DNA of 64,000 nt from Salvator merianae (Eukaryota > Chordata > Lepidosauria > Squamata > Teiidae). Below, piece by piece: positions 54,388 to 64,000 of this stretch (its first letter is position 1; the number at the start of each line of letters is the position of its first letter). Where the stretch lies: NCBI GenBank assembly GCA_003586115.2, contig QVOM02000034.1:129739936-129803935 (forward strand), written 5' to 3'. The notes beneath the pieces were generated by a model. That model was not told the origin of the DNA. It worked only from the letters and a program-made list of their open reading frames with translations, and made no database searches. The translations under genes were made by a program, and so were the position numbers.

Positions 54388-56690
54388 TCAGTGACCCCAG
54401 GCCTGCCGGCAAAGGTGTGTTTTTAAGATCTTTCGAAAGGCCAAAAGAGTAGGGGCAGTACGGATCTCTAGGGGGAGCTGGTTCCACAGGGTCGGAGCCG
54501 CCACAGAGAAGGCCCTTCCCCTGGGGCCCGCCAGCCAACATTGATTGGCTGACGGGACCTGGAGAAGGCCAACTCTGTGGCTCCTGACCAGCCGCTGGGG
54601 TACATGAGGCAGGAGACGGTCCTGTAAGTAACCTGGTCCTAAGCCATGTAAGGCTTTATAGGTAACAACCAACACTTTGAATTGGGTACGGAGACTAACC
54701 GGCAGCCAGTGCAGCTCGCGGAGTGTTGGAGAGACACTGGCATATCTAGGCAAGCCAGAGATAGCTCGCGCGGCTGCATTTTGGACTACCTGCAGTCTCC
54801 GGACACTCTTCAAAGGTAGCCCCATGTAGAGAGCATTGCAGTAGTCGATCCTCGAGGTGATGAGGGCATGAGCAACTGTAAGGAAGGACTCCCTATCCAA
54901 ATAAGGCCATAACTGATGGACTAACTGAACCTGGGCAAATGCTCCCCTCGCGACAGCCGACAGATGATGTTCCAAAGTCAGCTGCAGATCAAGGAGCACA
55001 CCCAGGTTACGGACCTTCTCTGAGGAGGTCAACAATTCCCCCCCCCAAAGTAATGGATGGACAGATGGCCGAGTCCTTGGGAGGTAACACCCACAGCCAT
55101 TCCGTCTTGTCAGGGTTGAGTCTAAGCCTGTTGACGCCCATCCAGACCCTGACAGCCTCCAGACACCGGCACATTACATCGACCGCTTCACTGAATTGGC
55201 ACGGGATGGAAATGTACAGCTGAGTATCATCAGCGTATTGATGGTAATTCACCCCATAACGATGGATGATCTCACCCAGCGGTTTCATGTAAATGTTGAA
55301 TAGCAGGGGGGAGAGGACAGACCCCTGAGGCACCCCACAAATGAGGGGTCTAGGGGCAGACCTCTGCCTCCCTACTAACACCGACTGCAACCGACCAGAC
55401 AGGTAGGAGGAAAACCACCGTAAAATGGTGGCTCCCACTCCCAACCCCTCCAGCCGGCGCAGAAGGATACCATGGTCGATGGTATTGAAAGCCGCCGAGA
55501 GGTCAAGAAGCACCAGGATAGAGGAATAACCCCTATCCCGAGTCCGCCAGAGATCATATATCAGTGCGACCAAGGCAGTCTCAGTGCTGTAGCTGGGCCT
55601 GAAACCAGACTGCTACGGGCCTAGGTAATCGGCTTCATCCAAGGACCATTGGAGCTGGAACGCCACCACCTTCTCGACAACTTTCCCTATAAAGGGGAGG
55701 TTGGAGACAGGACAATAGTTGTTTAAAACAGTTGGGTCCAGGGAACGCTTCTTGAGGAGGGGGTGCACAATCGCCTCCTTGTAGGGAGCTGGAAATGACC
55801 CCTCCCTCAAAGAAGCATTTACAATCGCCTGGACCCAGCCCCGTGTCACTTCCCTGCTGGTTGAAACCAGCCAGGAGGGACATGGATCCAATAAACAGGT
55901 GGCGGAGCTCACAGCTCCCATGGCCTTGTCCACTTCATCAGGCGTCACCGGTTCAAACTCTTCCCATATAACTGGACAAAGACATGCCCCAGTCACCTCG
56001 ACTGAATCATTTTCAGTCGACACTGCTTCCCAGTCAGAGTCCAGGTCTGCCCGAATCTGAGCGACTTTATCTGNNNNNNNNNNNNNNNNNNNNNNNNNNN
56101 NNNNNNNNNNNNNNNNNNNNNNNNNNNNNNNNNNNNNNNNNNNNNNNNNNNNNNNNNNNNNNNNNNNNNNNNNNNNNNNNNNNNNNNNNNNNNNNNNNNN
56201 NNNNNNNNNNNNNNNNNNNNNNNNNNNNNNNNNNNNNNNNNNNNNNNNNNNNNNNNNNNNNNNNNNNNNATACGCCGATCTTGCCACCTTGATCACCACA
56301 AGATAAGTCTTAATATAAGAACTTAGTTGTGTTCGGTCAGACTCGGATTTACTGGACCTCCAACGGCTCTCTAGACGTCTCTTCTGGCGTTTCATCCCCC
56401 TGAGTTCCTCGGTGAACCAAGGAGACCTTCTGGGTCTACTACCACAGAGAGGTCGCATAGGCGCAATCCGATCAAGAGCCCCCTTCGTGGCCATATTCCA
56501 GGCCATTGCCAGGAACTCCGCCGAATTGTGTATAAGCGAGTCCGGTACTTCCCCAAGCGCCCTTTGAAAGCCCATCGGGTCCATTAGGCGTCTGGGGCGG
56601 AACCACCTAATCGGTTCCGCCTCCCTACGGTGAAGGATTGGCACCCCGAAGTCAAGCCAGTGTGAGAAGGAATAAATACCCCAATTATTA
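54388..56690 (-). pseudogene. L2 ORF2: linker, RT and C-terminal domain, lightly damaged
   Basis: The minus frame 56704-55613 covers the pre-RT linker (SPWFTEELRGMKRQKRRLES) and RT start (FEPVTPDEVDKAMGAVSSAT, VSNLPFIGKVVEKVVAFQLQ). A single TAG at about 55611-55613 interrupts 'YLGP.QSGF'. Then 55573-55007 carries [40 protein letters not shown] and the catalytic YHQYADDTQLYIS. A one-base frame change falls at a C9 run (55037-55045) before 55035-54388, which carries DYCNALYMGLPLKSVRRLQV and VQNAAARAISGL. One nonsense codon and one homopolymer slip are the only visible breaks outside the gap. Confidence 0.9.
56074..56269. other. Assembly gap (196 N)
   Basis: Unknown bases within the antisense L2. 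The frame of 56704-55613 is only formally continuous across it. Confidence 1.
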
Positions 56691-56699
56691 GAAATTAAT

Positions 56700-58020
56700 A
56701 ACAATAGTAACTAGCATTAGAAAACAGTGGTAGTATGTCTACCCCAGTGATGTATCTCAGTCAGTTGTCCTACTATCCACCTACAAGTAGTTCTGGCATC
56801 CAGGTGTCTTTTCAAGAACCACTGAAACCTTCAGTTCTTCCTCATCCATTCCTTAATTAATTGCACAGCTGCTACAATCACTCTGAACAACAGTTCAAAA
56901 TTGTCATGCACTACTTCACCAGCTGGCAACCTTTTAAGGACCATAAACACATTTGGTAATTTTAGGACATGCTATGAATGCTCGTACCAGTTGCTTTGTT
57001 CTCCCAGGTAGGGAACACAGTGTTTGGATACTTAAACCTCGGCAGCAGAAGACTTAAGGAGTGCTTATACTGTTAGCACCCAGGCTGTGGGCAGCAAAAT
57101 AGGACTGGGAAGAAGAAACACAATGAAGACCTGGCTGGAACAGGGTGATGTAACTGGAGGCTGAAAGCTGAAGCAATGGGAAGTTGAAAAGGACAGAGAG
57201 CAAAACCAAGCAAGTCACATGGTATTAACACAGGGCTTGGAAGAAACAAGGCGGTGGAGTTTGGCAAAAGCAGAGCAAAAATACCTTCAGGAGTAAGGTG
57301 ATCTCCTCAAAGTAAACTCAAATTCTTTCCAGCCAGCATCCAAATACAAACCACAAGTCAAACACTGAGAGGAAAGCCCAATAGTAAAAATAACAAAAAT
57401 GGGACAAAAAGAGAAATCAACAGTCCAAAAGTCAGAACCAGAAAATCCAAACAGGTAACTCACCACTGACTACAAGTGAAAGTGCCTGGAGTAACAGGTG
57501 GACTTCAAGGCAGAACAGACAAAGCAGGAAAACCAAAGCTTCAGAAGGCAAAGCATCCAAAGCTAATGAATGAGAAAGGTACAGCAAGCTTCAGCACCAA
57601 GAATCCACTCTTGCATCACCTGCTGATTTAATACTAAAGCCGTGGAACTCAGCTACTTTCAATCACTGAGAGACAATAGATCACAGCTGGGACCTTCAAG
57701 ATGGCTACTAACAGGCCAGGTGTGTGTCCAATGAGCTACCCCCATTCAAAGGCACCACTGGAGGCAGGGCTGCTAGATAATCAAACAAACTAATTATCCT
57801 AGCCATACAAAAAGCAAAAAAAAAAAAAAAAAAGCCCAATGTATGATATTTGACCACTTCAGTTACTTAGGCACCATTCTAATGATACCAGCAATCCCAG
57901 CAACAGCAAAGGGTTATTATTATTCTGAGTTTAGACTACTCATGCTTCCTCAGCTGAGTTCTGCTTCCTGCACTATGGGTTTAATAACTACACAGTAAAA
58001 TCCTGGGTGCTTCAGGTGTT
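56700..58020. other. Unassigned, repeat-like texture
   Basis: No gene recognised. 57060-57800 is purine-rich on the plus strand with many AAGC/AAAC motifs and looks like part of a repeat (an LTR was considered and not supported). An A18 run lies at 57816-57833. Confidence 0.35.
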
Positions 58021-58150
58021 TTCTATTTTATTCATTTATTTGCAAAACATTATATACTGCTCTTCATGACAGTCCCCATGGTGGTGCACCGATCAAAACC
58101 AAAAAAAAATTAAAATAATGATACATAAGTATAAATATAAAATGAAAAGA
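58021..58150 (-). mobile_element. Possible L2/CR1 LINE 3' tail, antisense
   Basis: TTTTATTCATTTATTTGC then ATTATATACTGCTCTTCATG and an A-rich stretch match the usual antisense LINE 3' UTR form 'TTATTTATT...TTTATA.CTGC.CTTC' also seen at 63301-63330. Nothing coding. Confidence 0.42.
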
Positions 58151-59140
58151 AAAGAAAAGAAACAAAACAACAATAAGAAAATGATGCAATAGTTGTTGTT
58201 TTTCCCCCCAATGGAAAAACAACATAAAAGGCTGAAAAGCAAACCAAGAAAGTTTGTCTCCAGAGTTTATATAATTAATGTTTCACTCTAACTTTCCTCT
58301 TCCTAGTTGCCAGTCACTCACTATCTTGACTTCATTCCTTGATTAAGCATTGTGGAAGACAGCAGGCAAAATGTTCTCTTGCATGTGCACACACATTTTG
58401 GCTTCTTCAACTGCTAGAAACTTCTGACAAAAAAAAAGAAAAAGAAGAATGGAAACCTGGAGCTAGGAGATTACAGAGTATGGCCCCTCGCCCCTGCTGG
58501 TGTACACAGTTGGAGCTGTTCTATAGTCTTGACAGTTCCAGTTCATGGAAACTTTTCCCTCGGCTACTGCCCATTCAAAGTTGCTACACTATGATGAGAA
58601 CAGATATAGGCTGTGTGACTGTTTGGGGGTGGGGATATACCTGGTCTTTCTTTCTAGTCACCTTTCCTACAGGCTTGAAAGACAAGACATTTTCTTCCAC
58701 TCAGGGAAGGCAATGCAAAAGCTGAGCAGGTTTCAAAGCCAGCTTCCCCCAGCTAACTATGTTCAACCATCACTTTTCCCTTTCCCTCTCAGGGGTCTCT
58801 CCCAGTTGACCTCTCCCTTTCTGGTTTCTTCTGTTGCCATAGCAACTGGAACCTAGTTGCTGCCTGCTTTTCATCTGGGAATAATCTGTATTGGCCATTT
58901 CTAGCACAAGGTTCACTATAGCCTGAAATATTAATAAGCCTGAGACTGGTACCCTAGACACAGTACTTCTGTTGTTGTTTCATATGTGCAGTGCTCAAAA
59001 GCAGCTGTAGTTTATAAAACTACCTTCATAAATATAGATTCACCAAATTTTCCAGTGAATATGGTCAAGCTCAGGTGTACTATGTGGATGTCAGTGGCTT
59101 CTAAGACTGGGGCTTTAAAGATAACTAGCACATTGGAGGT
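58151..59140. other. No gene recognised
   Basis: Unassigned. Two overlapping frames near 58339-58856 show no domain. Confidence 0.4.
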
Positions 59141-59143
59141 TCA

Positions 59144-59565
59144 GGGCCTGTTCACACTTACCTCATTGGGGAGGCTTATCTGGACCAAGGAGCCACAGCA
59201 ATTCACCAGAAGTTGTTGCAGGCTCCCTTGAAGCCATCCAGCAATGGACTGCTAAAAAGTAGTCTACACATTTACCAGGAGTGACTAGCTCACTCCTGGA
59301 CCCTGGGTCCGCACCCTCAGACTGTTGCAGTCATTCATGGCATCCAGATCATGATGGCAATGTACAAGCATGTGCCAGATGTTGTCTTGCATGTTGCCAT
59401 AGTGATCTGACCCACCCTGGCTGGGCCATTTGATCTTGTGTGCTGCTGGCATGGTACTGGGCTGTTCCAACACACAACATTCAAATGGCTGCTGGCACAC
59501 TGGGTCTTACCCAGCCTAGTATGGTACCTCAATACCATACTAGGCTGCAAAGTGTGAACCCAGTC
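59144..59565. mobile_element. MITE-like DNA element with terminal hairpin and TCA duplication
   Basis: The left end GGGCCTGTTCACACTT and the reverse-complemented right end GACTGGGTTCACACTT agree at 11 of 16 positions, including the last ten. TCA lies on both sides (59141-59143, 59566-59568). Near the right end 59512-59547 is a perfect hairpin: 15-base arms (CAGCCTAGTATGGTA) around CCTCAA. No coding frame with a known domain. The superfamily is uncertain; Harbinger-like is possible from the 3-bp duplication. Confidence 0.6.
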
Positions 59566-59568
59566 TCA

Positions 59569-60242
59569 GTTTTGTCATTCCCAGAGTTGAAACAAGTTGG
59601 GAGCTTCCTCTCTTGGACATTAAAAAAGGATAGCCAACATCTTTTGGACCAACCAAAATATTTGAACTATTTTTAAATAACAGTTGCACAGAAAACAGTG
59701 CAATGATTGGAAACAAAAGTAACTGAAGGTTGGATAACTGACTCCAGGTCTACTGACTCCAAGAACTGATAAATCTACAACACTTTGCTGACAATGTTAG
59801 TGCCAAAGCATACAGGGAAAACGCTGGATTTAGGAGTCTGCCCAAGTGGCATATTTGTTTTTCCACGGGGACTACAGTGCTATTCATAGTAAGCTACCAG
59901 ATGGCAAGAGCCCTTGTTCAAGAGTGCATAGACTTCTTTGCAAGAGTTTTCAGCTTGTTCACAATGACCTACTTCTGAAGTGGTGCTATCCATCCATTTT
60001 TTCACTGCCATTACCTCCTAAGGATAAATTAGGGAAATGAGTAGTAAAGAAGGACATCATGGGCAGAGAAACCCAAGTCATGTTGCAAAGGAAAAATCCA
60101 TGCAGATTGGGTAACATTTTTAAAGGGCCTATCAGATGTACCAGTTAATGATGCTTAATGTTCAATTTCTTCCTCACTGGTGTCTCTGGACAAAAAGTAG
60201 TTCATACAAAGTGTTGGCAGGAAGAGAGCAAGCAAGTCAACT
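59569..60242. other. No gene recognised
   Basis: Unassigned. Confidence 0.4.
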
Positions 60243-60257
60243 GTCTTTCAGTGAGCT

Positions 60258-60366
60258 ATGCTCGCTTCAGCAGCACATATACTAAAATTGAAATGATGCT
60301 GAGAAGATTAGCATGGCCCCTGTGCAAGGATAACATGCAAATTCATGATGACTTTCATATATTTTT
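60258..60366 (+). pseudogene. U6 spliceosomal snRNA retropseudogene
   Basis: The stretch is a nearly full-length copy of U6 snRNA: TGCTCGCTTCAGCAGCACAT, then ATACTAAAATTG, GAGAAGATTAGCATGGCCCC, TGTGCAAGGATAACATGCAA and ATTCATG, ending with a T-run. Many CG-to-TG/CA changes are present (AACGATACAG is AATGATGCTG here). A short A-rich tail follows, then GTCTTTCAATGAACT (60379-60393), which repeats GTCTTTCAGTGAGCT just upstream (60243-60257): a 15-bp target duplication with two mismatches. This marks insertion by a LINE machinery rather than a transcribed U6 gene. No U6-type upstream promoter was seen. Confidence 0.93.
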
Positions 60367-60679
60367 TCAAAGAAATAAGTCTTTCAATGAACTTGAAAAA
60401 TAACCTGAATGTGCTGAATGAAATTTCATATCTGAAGCAACCAGATCAGGCTGAATGGAAATTTGATGTGACATTAACACAATTTTGCATTTACTGCACT
60501 TTTTAAAAGTATGACAAATATGAGACAACGGAGAAGACAAGTTATCCAAGTTACTAGACATATGTGGGAGGAACTGCCCCAAAGAAAACTGCACCACTCA
60601 CTCAGAGTGTTCTTTGTACTAGGAAAAGAGCTCCCATTGGTGCCAGAGGGAACCAAGTGCAAGCAGAAAATTTTCAACA

Positions 60680-61975
60680 AGCTGTAGTAGAACAAGAAGA
60701 TTAACACCAGGTTTCAGGCCTGGCTATGACATTGAAACCACTTTGGTCACTCTGTTCTCCTGGATTCCTTAGTGGCTTTTGATATAATTGATGCCACTGA
60801 CCATCATCTCCATCTGGAGACCCAATGGGATTTGCGAGTAGGAGGCAAAGCATTGCAATAGTTCCACTCCTATGTCCAAGGCCAGTGCCAGAGAGTGATT
60901 ATGCGAGATTGTTTCTCAACTTCCTGGGAACTCACCTATGAGATTGCTTAGGGTTAATCTTATCTCCCATGCTCTTCAATATCTACATAAAGCCACTGGG
61001 AAAGGCTATCAGGATATCTGGAATGAGGTATCATCAATATGCAGATGACACCCAGCTCTATCTCTCCATGCCATCTGAATCAGGAGAAGTGACTGAAGTG
61101 CTTGACAGGTACTTGAAGCCAGTAATGGCCTGATTCCAGACAAGACAGAGATACTGTATGTCATAGGGTCTTACGTCCATGGAGTTGGGAAACATCCTGT
61201 CCTTGATGGAGTTGCAATGTCATGGAAGGGTCAGCTGCAAAATCTAGGTATGCTCTTGGATTCTGCAATGCCACATGAAGTGGAAGCAGTGGCCAAGAGT
61301 GTGTAAATTACAGCTATATTTGGTTCACTAGCTACAGCCCCTTCTGGACAAAGATGGTCTGGCCAAAGTAATCCATAGTCTGGTAACTTCCAGTTTGGAT
61401 TAGTGTAACTCAATCTATATGAGGATGCCCTTGTAGATGGTTCAGAAGCTGCAAATAGTGCAGAATGCAGCAGCAAGGCTGCTGACTCATATTGCTTGCC
61501 AAATGCAAATCACACCATCTTAAAAGAACTGCAATGACAGCCAATTCACTACTGAACCCAATTCAAGGTGCTAACTTTGACCTACAAAGTGCTAAATGGC
61601 TTGAGGCCCAAATATTTAAAAGAACACCGTCTCCCATATCAACCTAACCATGTCTTAAGATCTGCAAATGAGGCCTTCCTGGTTGTACCACCTCGTTCAT
61701 AACTAAAGGGTTGGGTACTTGTGATAGGGCCTTTTTGGTGGTATCTCCTAGACTATGGAACAGTCTCCCCCAAAGTGCATCAGGCATCATCTTTATATAC
61801 ATTTAGAAGGCTAGCAAAACACACCTATTCACTCTGGCCTTTGGTTGGGGAAATAGCTTTCCCTCCCCACTTTCAAGCACTATTATTGTTATTCTAATGT
61901 GCATTCATTGTTTAACCCATCCTGAGACCTTTGGGCATAGGGTAGGATAATAATACAAATATATAAATAAAAATC
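60680..61975 (+). mobile_element. L2-type LINE, sense, RT to 3' end, inactive
   Basis: Broken frames follow L2 ORF2: CAGGTTTCAGGCCTGGCTAT ('QVSGLAM'), TTCTCCTGGATTCCTTAGTG ('SPGFLSGF' for LLDSLVAF), TCTTCAATATCTACATAAAG ('FNIYIKPLGKAI'), then TATCATCAATATGCAGATGA ('YHQYADDTQLYLSM', the catalytic motif, 61030-61070). 'MVQKLQIVQNAAARLL' follows (61438-61485), then the C-terminal end and the L2 3' UTR (CTGAGACCTTTGGGCATAGG) with an ATATAAATAAA tail at 61950-61972. Numerous stops. It lies just upstream of the hAT MITE at 62008. Confidence 0.85.
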
Positions 61976-62007
61976 ACCAATACCCCAACTTTCAGCACCC
62001 TCCCAAT

Positions 62008-62286
62008 TAGAGATGTGCCAAACCGGTTCAACCATGAATCAATTTGATTTGAACCAGGCAAATTCCAGCCAAACCACCTCCAGTGGGTTCTGTAGAACCA
62101 ATTCAAATCAACCCTGTGCATTATTTTGCCATTTAAAGGGGGGGGGGGGTTAAAATATACCTGCCTTTCTTGTTTGATCAGGTTCAATGTCTGGTCAAAC
62201 CTGTTCAAAAAGGTTCAGATTTGAGCTGAACCACTTAAGGTTCAATTTGAAATGAACAGCTCTTTTACTATTTGAGCACATCTCTA
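62008..62286. mobile_element. hAT-type MITE with perfect 8-bp TSD
   Basis: A 279-bp element. Both ends carry TAGAGATGTGC (right end reverse-complemented). CTCCCAAT is duplicated exactly (62000-62007, 62287-62294). Inside are GGTTCA/TGAACC-rich blocks and a G12 run (62138-62149). An older copy, interrupted by L1, lies at 29022-29716. No coding capacity. Confidence 0.93.
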
Positions 62287-62294
62287 CTCCCAAT

Positions 62295-63289
62295 GCCTGT
62301 GGGCTTGGCTTTTGCTTTGCATTCAACTTGCACATTTTAGAGGCACAGTACAAGATCTAGATGGGGACCCTCTTTGTGCTCTTCGTTACTGCAAAATGGA
62401 GGGAAAAAAGGACACACTTCTTGCTCCAAAGACGAAAGGAAAATTATCCCACATTTAAAAAGTTGTGTTTGAACAAGGCAGAGTTCTCTTTTTATGTGGG
62501 GCAAATGTGCAAGGAAACAAGAGGGAAACACTGGTTTTGTCAGTTTTCAATAGTTCCTGCTTCTGTAATGGATCCAAATAATTCTTATGTCCTAATCTAT
62601 GCAACTTGACATCTTTCGCACAGGCTTTATACTAGGTGAGTTATCCACAAGCTTCTAGAACAACTTTCTTTTGACAGGGTCCTCAATGCCTTTTATTAGC
62701 ATCTCTTATCTCTCTTCTTCTTACCATCCTTTCACTTAACATGGTATCTGGGGAAGAATTCTAACCCTAACCTCTCCAAACAAAGTAATAGTCTTTCATT
62801 AGGTCTAAGCAAGGGGCACATACGTTGAGACTTTATTTATTTTTTTGAAGTGTCTTCTTGGGTTCTGTCGTGATACAACACCTTTATTCTGTTAACTGGT
62901 TTAACAAAGGTTAAACAACAATCATTTTGATGGCACCAACTCTTTTCAGTGTGAGTAAGACAAAGATGACTAAACTGCCATCACGACTACCACTAAAAGT
63001 TGAGACACACAGCAAAGTAAGTGATTATTAGCTTTCATCTGTTAGCTGTAAGCAACAAAGAAAAACAAGTTGAGGCTTTTTTTCCATTGAAATATGATTT
63101 CTTAAGTATCTAACAATTAATGAAATAATTAATGGCCTTAATTAATGCTGTGTTTATTTTATGAAAAACAAGGGCTGTCTCCACACTGACCATAAAATGC
63201 AAGCAGTATATTTATTTCCTAGCAAGGCATCATATTCTTCCTTAGAAACTTCATTGCAAATAATGGTACTACAGGCACATAGATTTTAA
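62295..63289. other. No gene recognised
   Basis: Unassigned. 63112-63150 contains three ATTAAT motifs in under 40 bases (homeodomain-like sites); otherwise nothing. Confidence 0.35.
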
Positions 63290-64000
63290 GTTAAATATTT
63301 ATTTATTTCAAATATTTCTGTACTGCTTCCCATTAAAAATGTAATCTCAAAGCCATTCACAATACATCATAAAGACATTATTAAAATCATAATTGGAAAA
63401 GAAAATATTTACACTCAGAAACATGAGTAAAAACATAGGCCTTCAGTTAGTACCTAATGGCCAGAAGTGTTGTTGCCCTAAGAATATCAGAGGCGAGACT
63501 GTTCCACAGGTCAGGTACACCACAACTGTGGGTAGGCACAAGAAAATGGCATTCAGAAATGTGTAGTACCTGCAGCAGGTCCTTCCCTGATTATCTTCAT
63601 GGTCTCACAGGTCTATAGTGAGTGAGAGATGATCTGCTAAGTAAGCTGGTGCCAAGTTTTTAAGGCTCTTGGATACCAAAAATAAAACCATGAATCTAGC
63701 CTGGTAGCTAACTGGCAGCCAGTGCAAATGCTTAAGCACAAGTATAAGAGGTGCATAGTGAGATTTCTGCACTAGTTGCAGCTTCCAGAGCAGGTACAAA
63801 GGTGACCCACAAAGAGTGCATTGCAGTAATCGAAACAAGTTACCAACACATAGAAAACTTGTAGTAGAGAATTCCTTCTTTGTTCCAAGATACAAGCTAG
63901 GACCTAAAGGAGCCAATTCCATCATCTTTGTAAGTTTCCTCAGTGGTTTTATTAGACCATGCCAGCCAATATCGATCTCCGGTCTTTCAGATGTTTTGAA
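63290..64000 (-). mobile_element. L2-type LINE, antisense, running off the window
   Basis: In plus order: TATTTATTTATTTC tail, TGTACTGCTTCCCATTAAAA, A-rich UTR, GAGACTGTTCCACAGGTCAG, AACTGGCAGCCAGTGCAAAT and GAGTGCATTGCAGTAATCG, matching the antisense copies at 54200-54850 (GAGCATTGCAGTAGTCGATC). The minus frame 63925-63605 reads 'LHWLPVSYQARFMVLFLVSK' and 'LAPAYLADHL', the L2 ORF2 C-terminus. It continues beyond 64000. Mutated and inactive in the visible part. Confidence 0.87.

Larger units (their letters stand above)
54159..56695 (-). mobile_element. L2-type LINE, antisense, comparatively young copy
   Basis: In sense direction from about 56695 to 54159: a degenerate-free linker and RT (56690-55007), C-terminal domain (55035-54388), 3' UTR and an AAAT-repeat tail (54159-54198). 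Long frames survive almost unbroken, unlike the other LINEs here, and the GC content is higher. The gap 56074-56269 lies inside it. The 5' end stops before the endonuclease, so it is 5'-truncated and non-autonomous. It is the freshest-looking LINE insertion in the window. Expected target duplications were not identified. Confidence 0.9.

Noticed and set aside
54388..56704. Host gene with several long minus-strand exons
   Set aside because: All long frames are consecutive L2 ORF2 segments (linker, YADD RT, C-terminal domain) followed by an L2 3' UTR.
57071..57812. Possible minus-strand LTR (ends near TGTTAGCACC and ...AAACA)
   Set aside because: No matching target duplication at any tested pair of ends, and no convincing polyadenylation signal.
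60258..60366. Functional U6 snRNA gene
   Set aside because: Numerous substitutions, an A-rich 3' addition, target duplications and no upstream PSE/TATA arrangement show a retropseudogene.

Overview
The window looks like vertebrate nuclear DNA, most likely from a squamate reptile (lizard or snake). The repeats point there: a BovB (RTE) LINE with a tRNA-headed SINE that carries a BovB-like tail, CR1, several L2 elements, L1, R4/Dong-like and Vingi-like LINEs, a hAT transposon, a Tc1 element and Harbinger-like elements, all in one AT-rich 64 kb stretch. I found no host protein-coding exon, functional tRNA or rRNA, CRISPR array, operon or bacterial feature. The species call is an inference from repeat content.

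Layout. 0-10 kb: an L1 ORF1-like relic, L2 and CR1 tails, and a complete Harbinger-like element (4142-5320, TSD TAA). 9.7-18.9 kb: one copy of an unclassified ~0.9 kb repeat, a complete but dead hAT transposon with perfect 8-bp TSDs (11755-14191), a complete but dead Tc1 element (16982-18434) and a solo LTR (18552-18929). 19.3-28 kb: a decayed antisense L1, a long CR1 (22430-25907) with ORF1 esterase, endonuclease and RT remains and the diagnostic CR1 3' terminal repeat, then an antisense L2. 28.7-36 kb: an L1 inserted with a 14-bp TSD into a hAT MITE, two R4/Dong-like 3' ends (one continuing into a compound microsatellite), and L2 tails. 36-43 kb: two MITEs with clear TSDs, the inverted second copy of the ~0.9 kb repeat, a BovB 3' end, and a second Harbinger-like copy. 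44-54 kb: SINEs, L2 fragments, a Vingi-like LINE and a third Harbinger-like fragment. 54-64 kb: a comparatively fresh antisense L2 (containing a 196-bp assembly gap), a hairpin-ended MITE, a U6 snRNA retropseudogene, a full-span sense L2, a small hAT MITE and another antisense L2 leaving the window.

Nothing here is a multi-gene system. The sequence records overlapping transposon waves: autonomous LINEs, parasites using their machinery (SINEs and a U6 retrocopy), and non-autonomous DNA elements. The best candidate for something undescribed is the divergent ~0.9 kb repeat pair at 9710-10630 and 37067-37912. Single-copy blocks between repeats may hold conserved regulatory elements, but that cannot be shown from one sequence.
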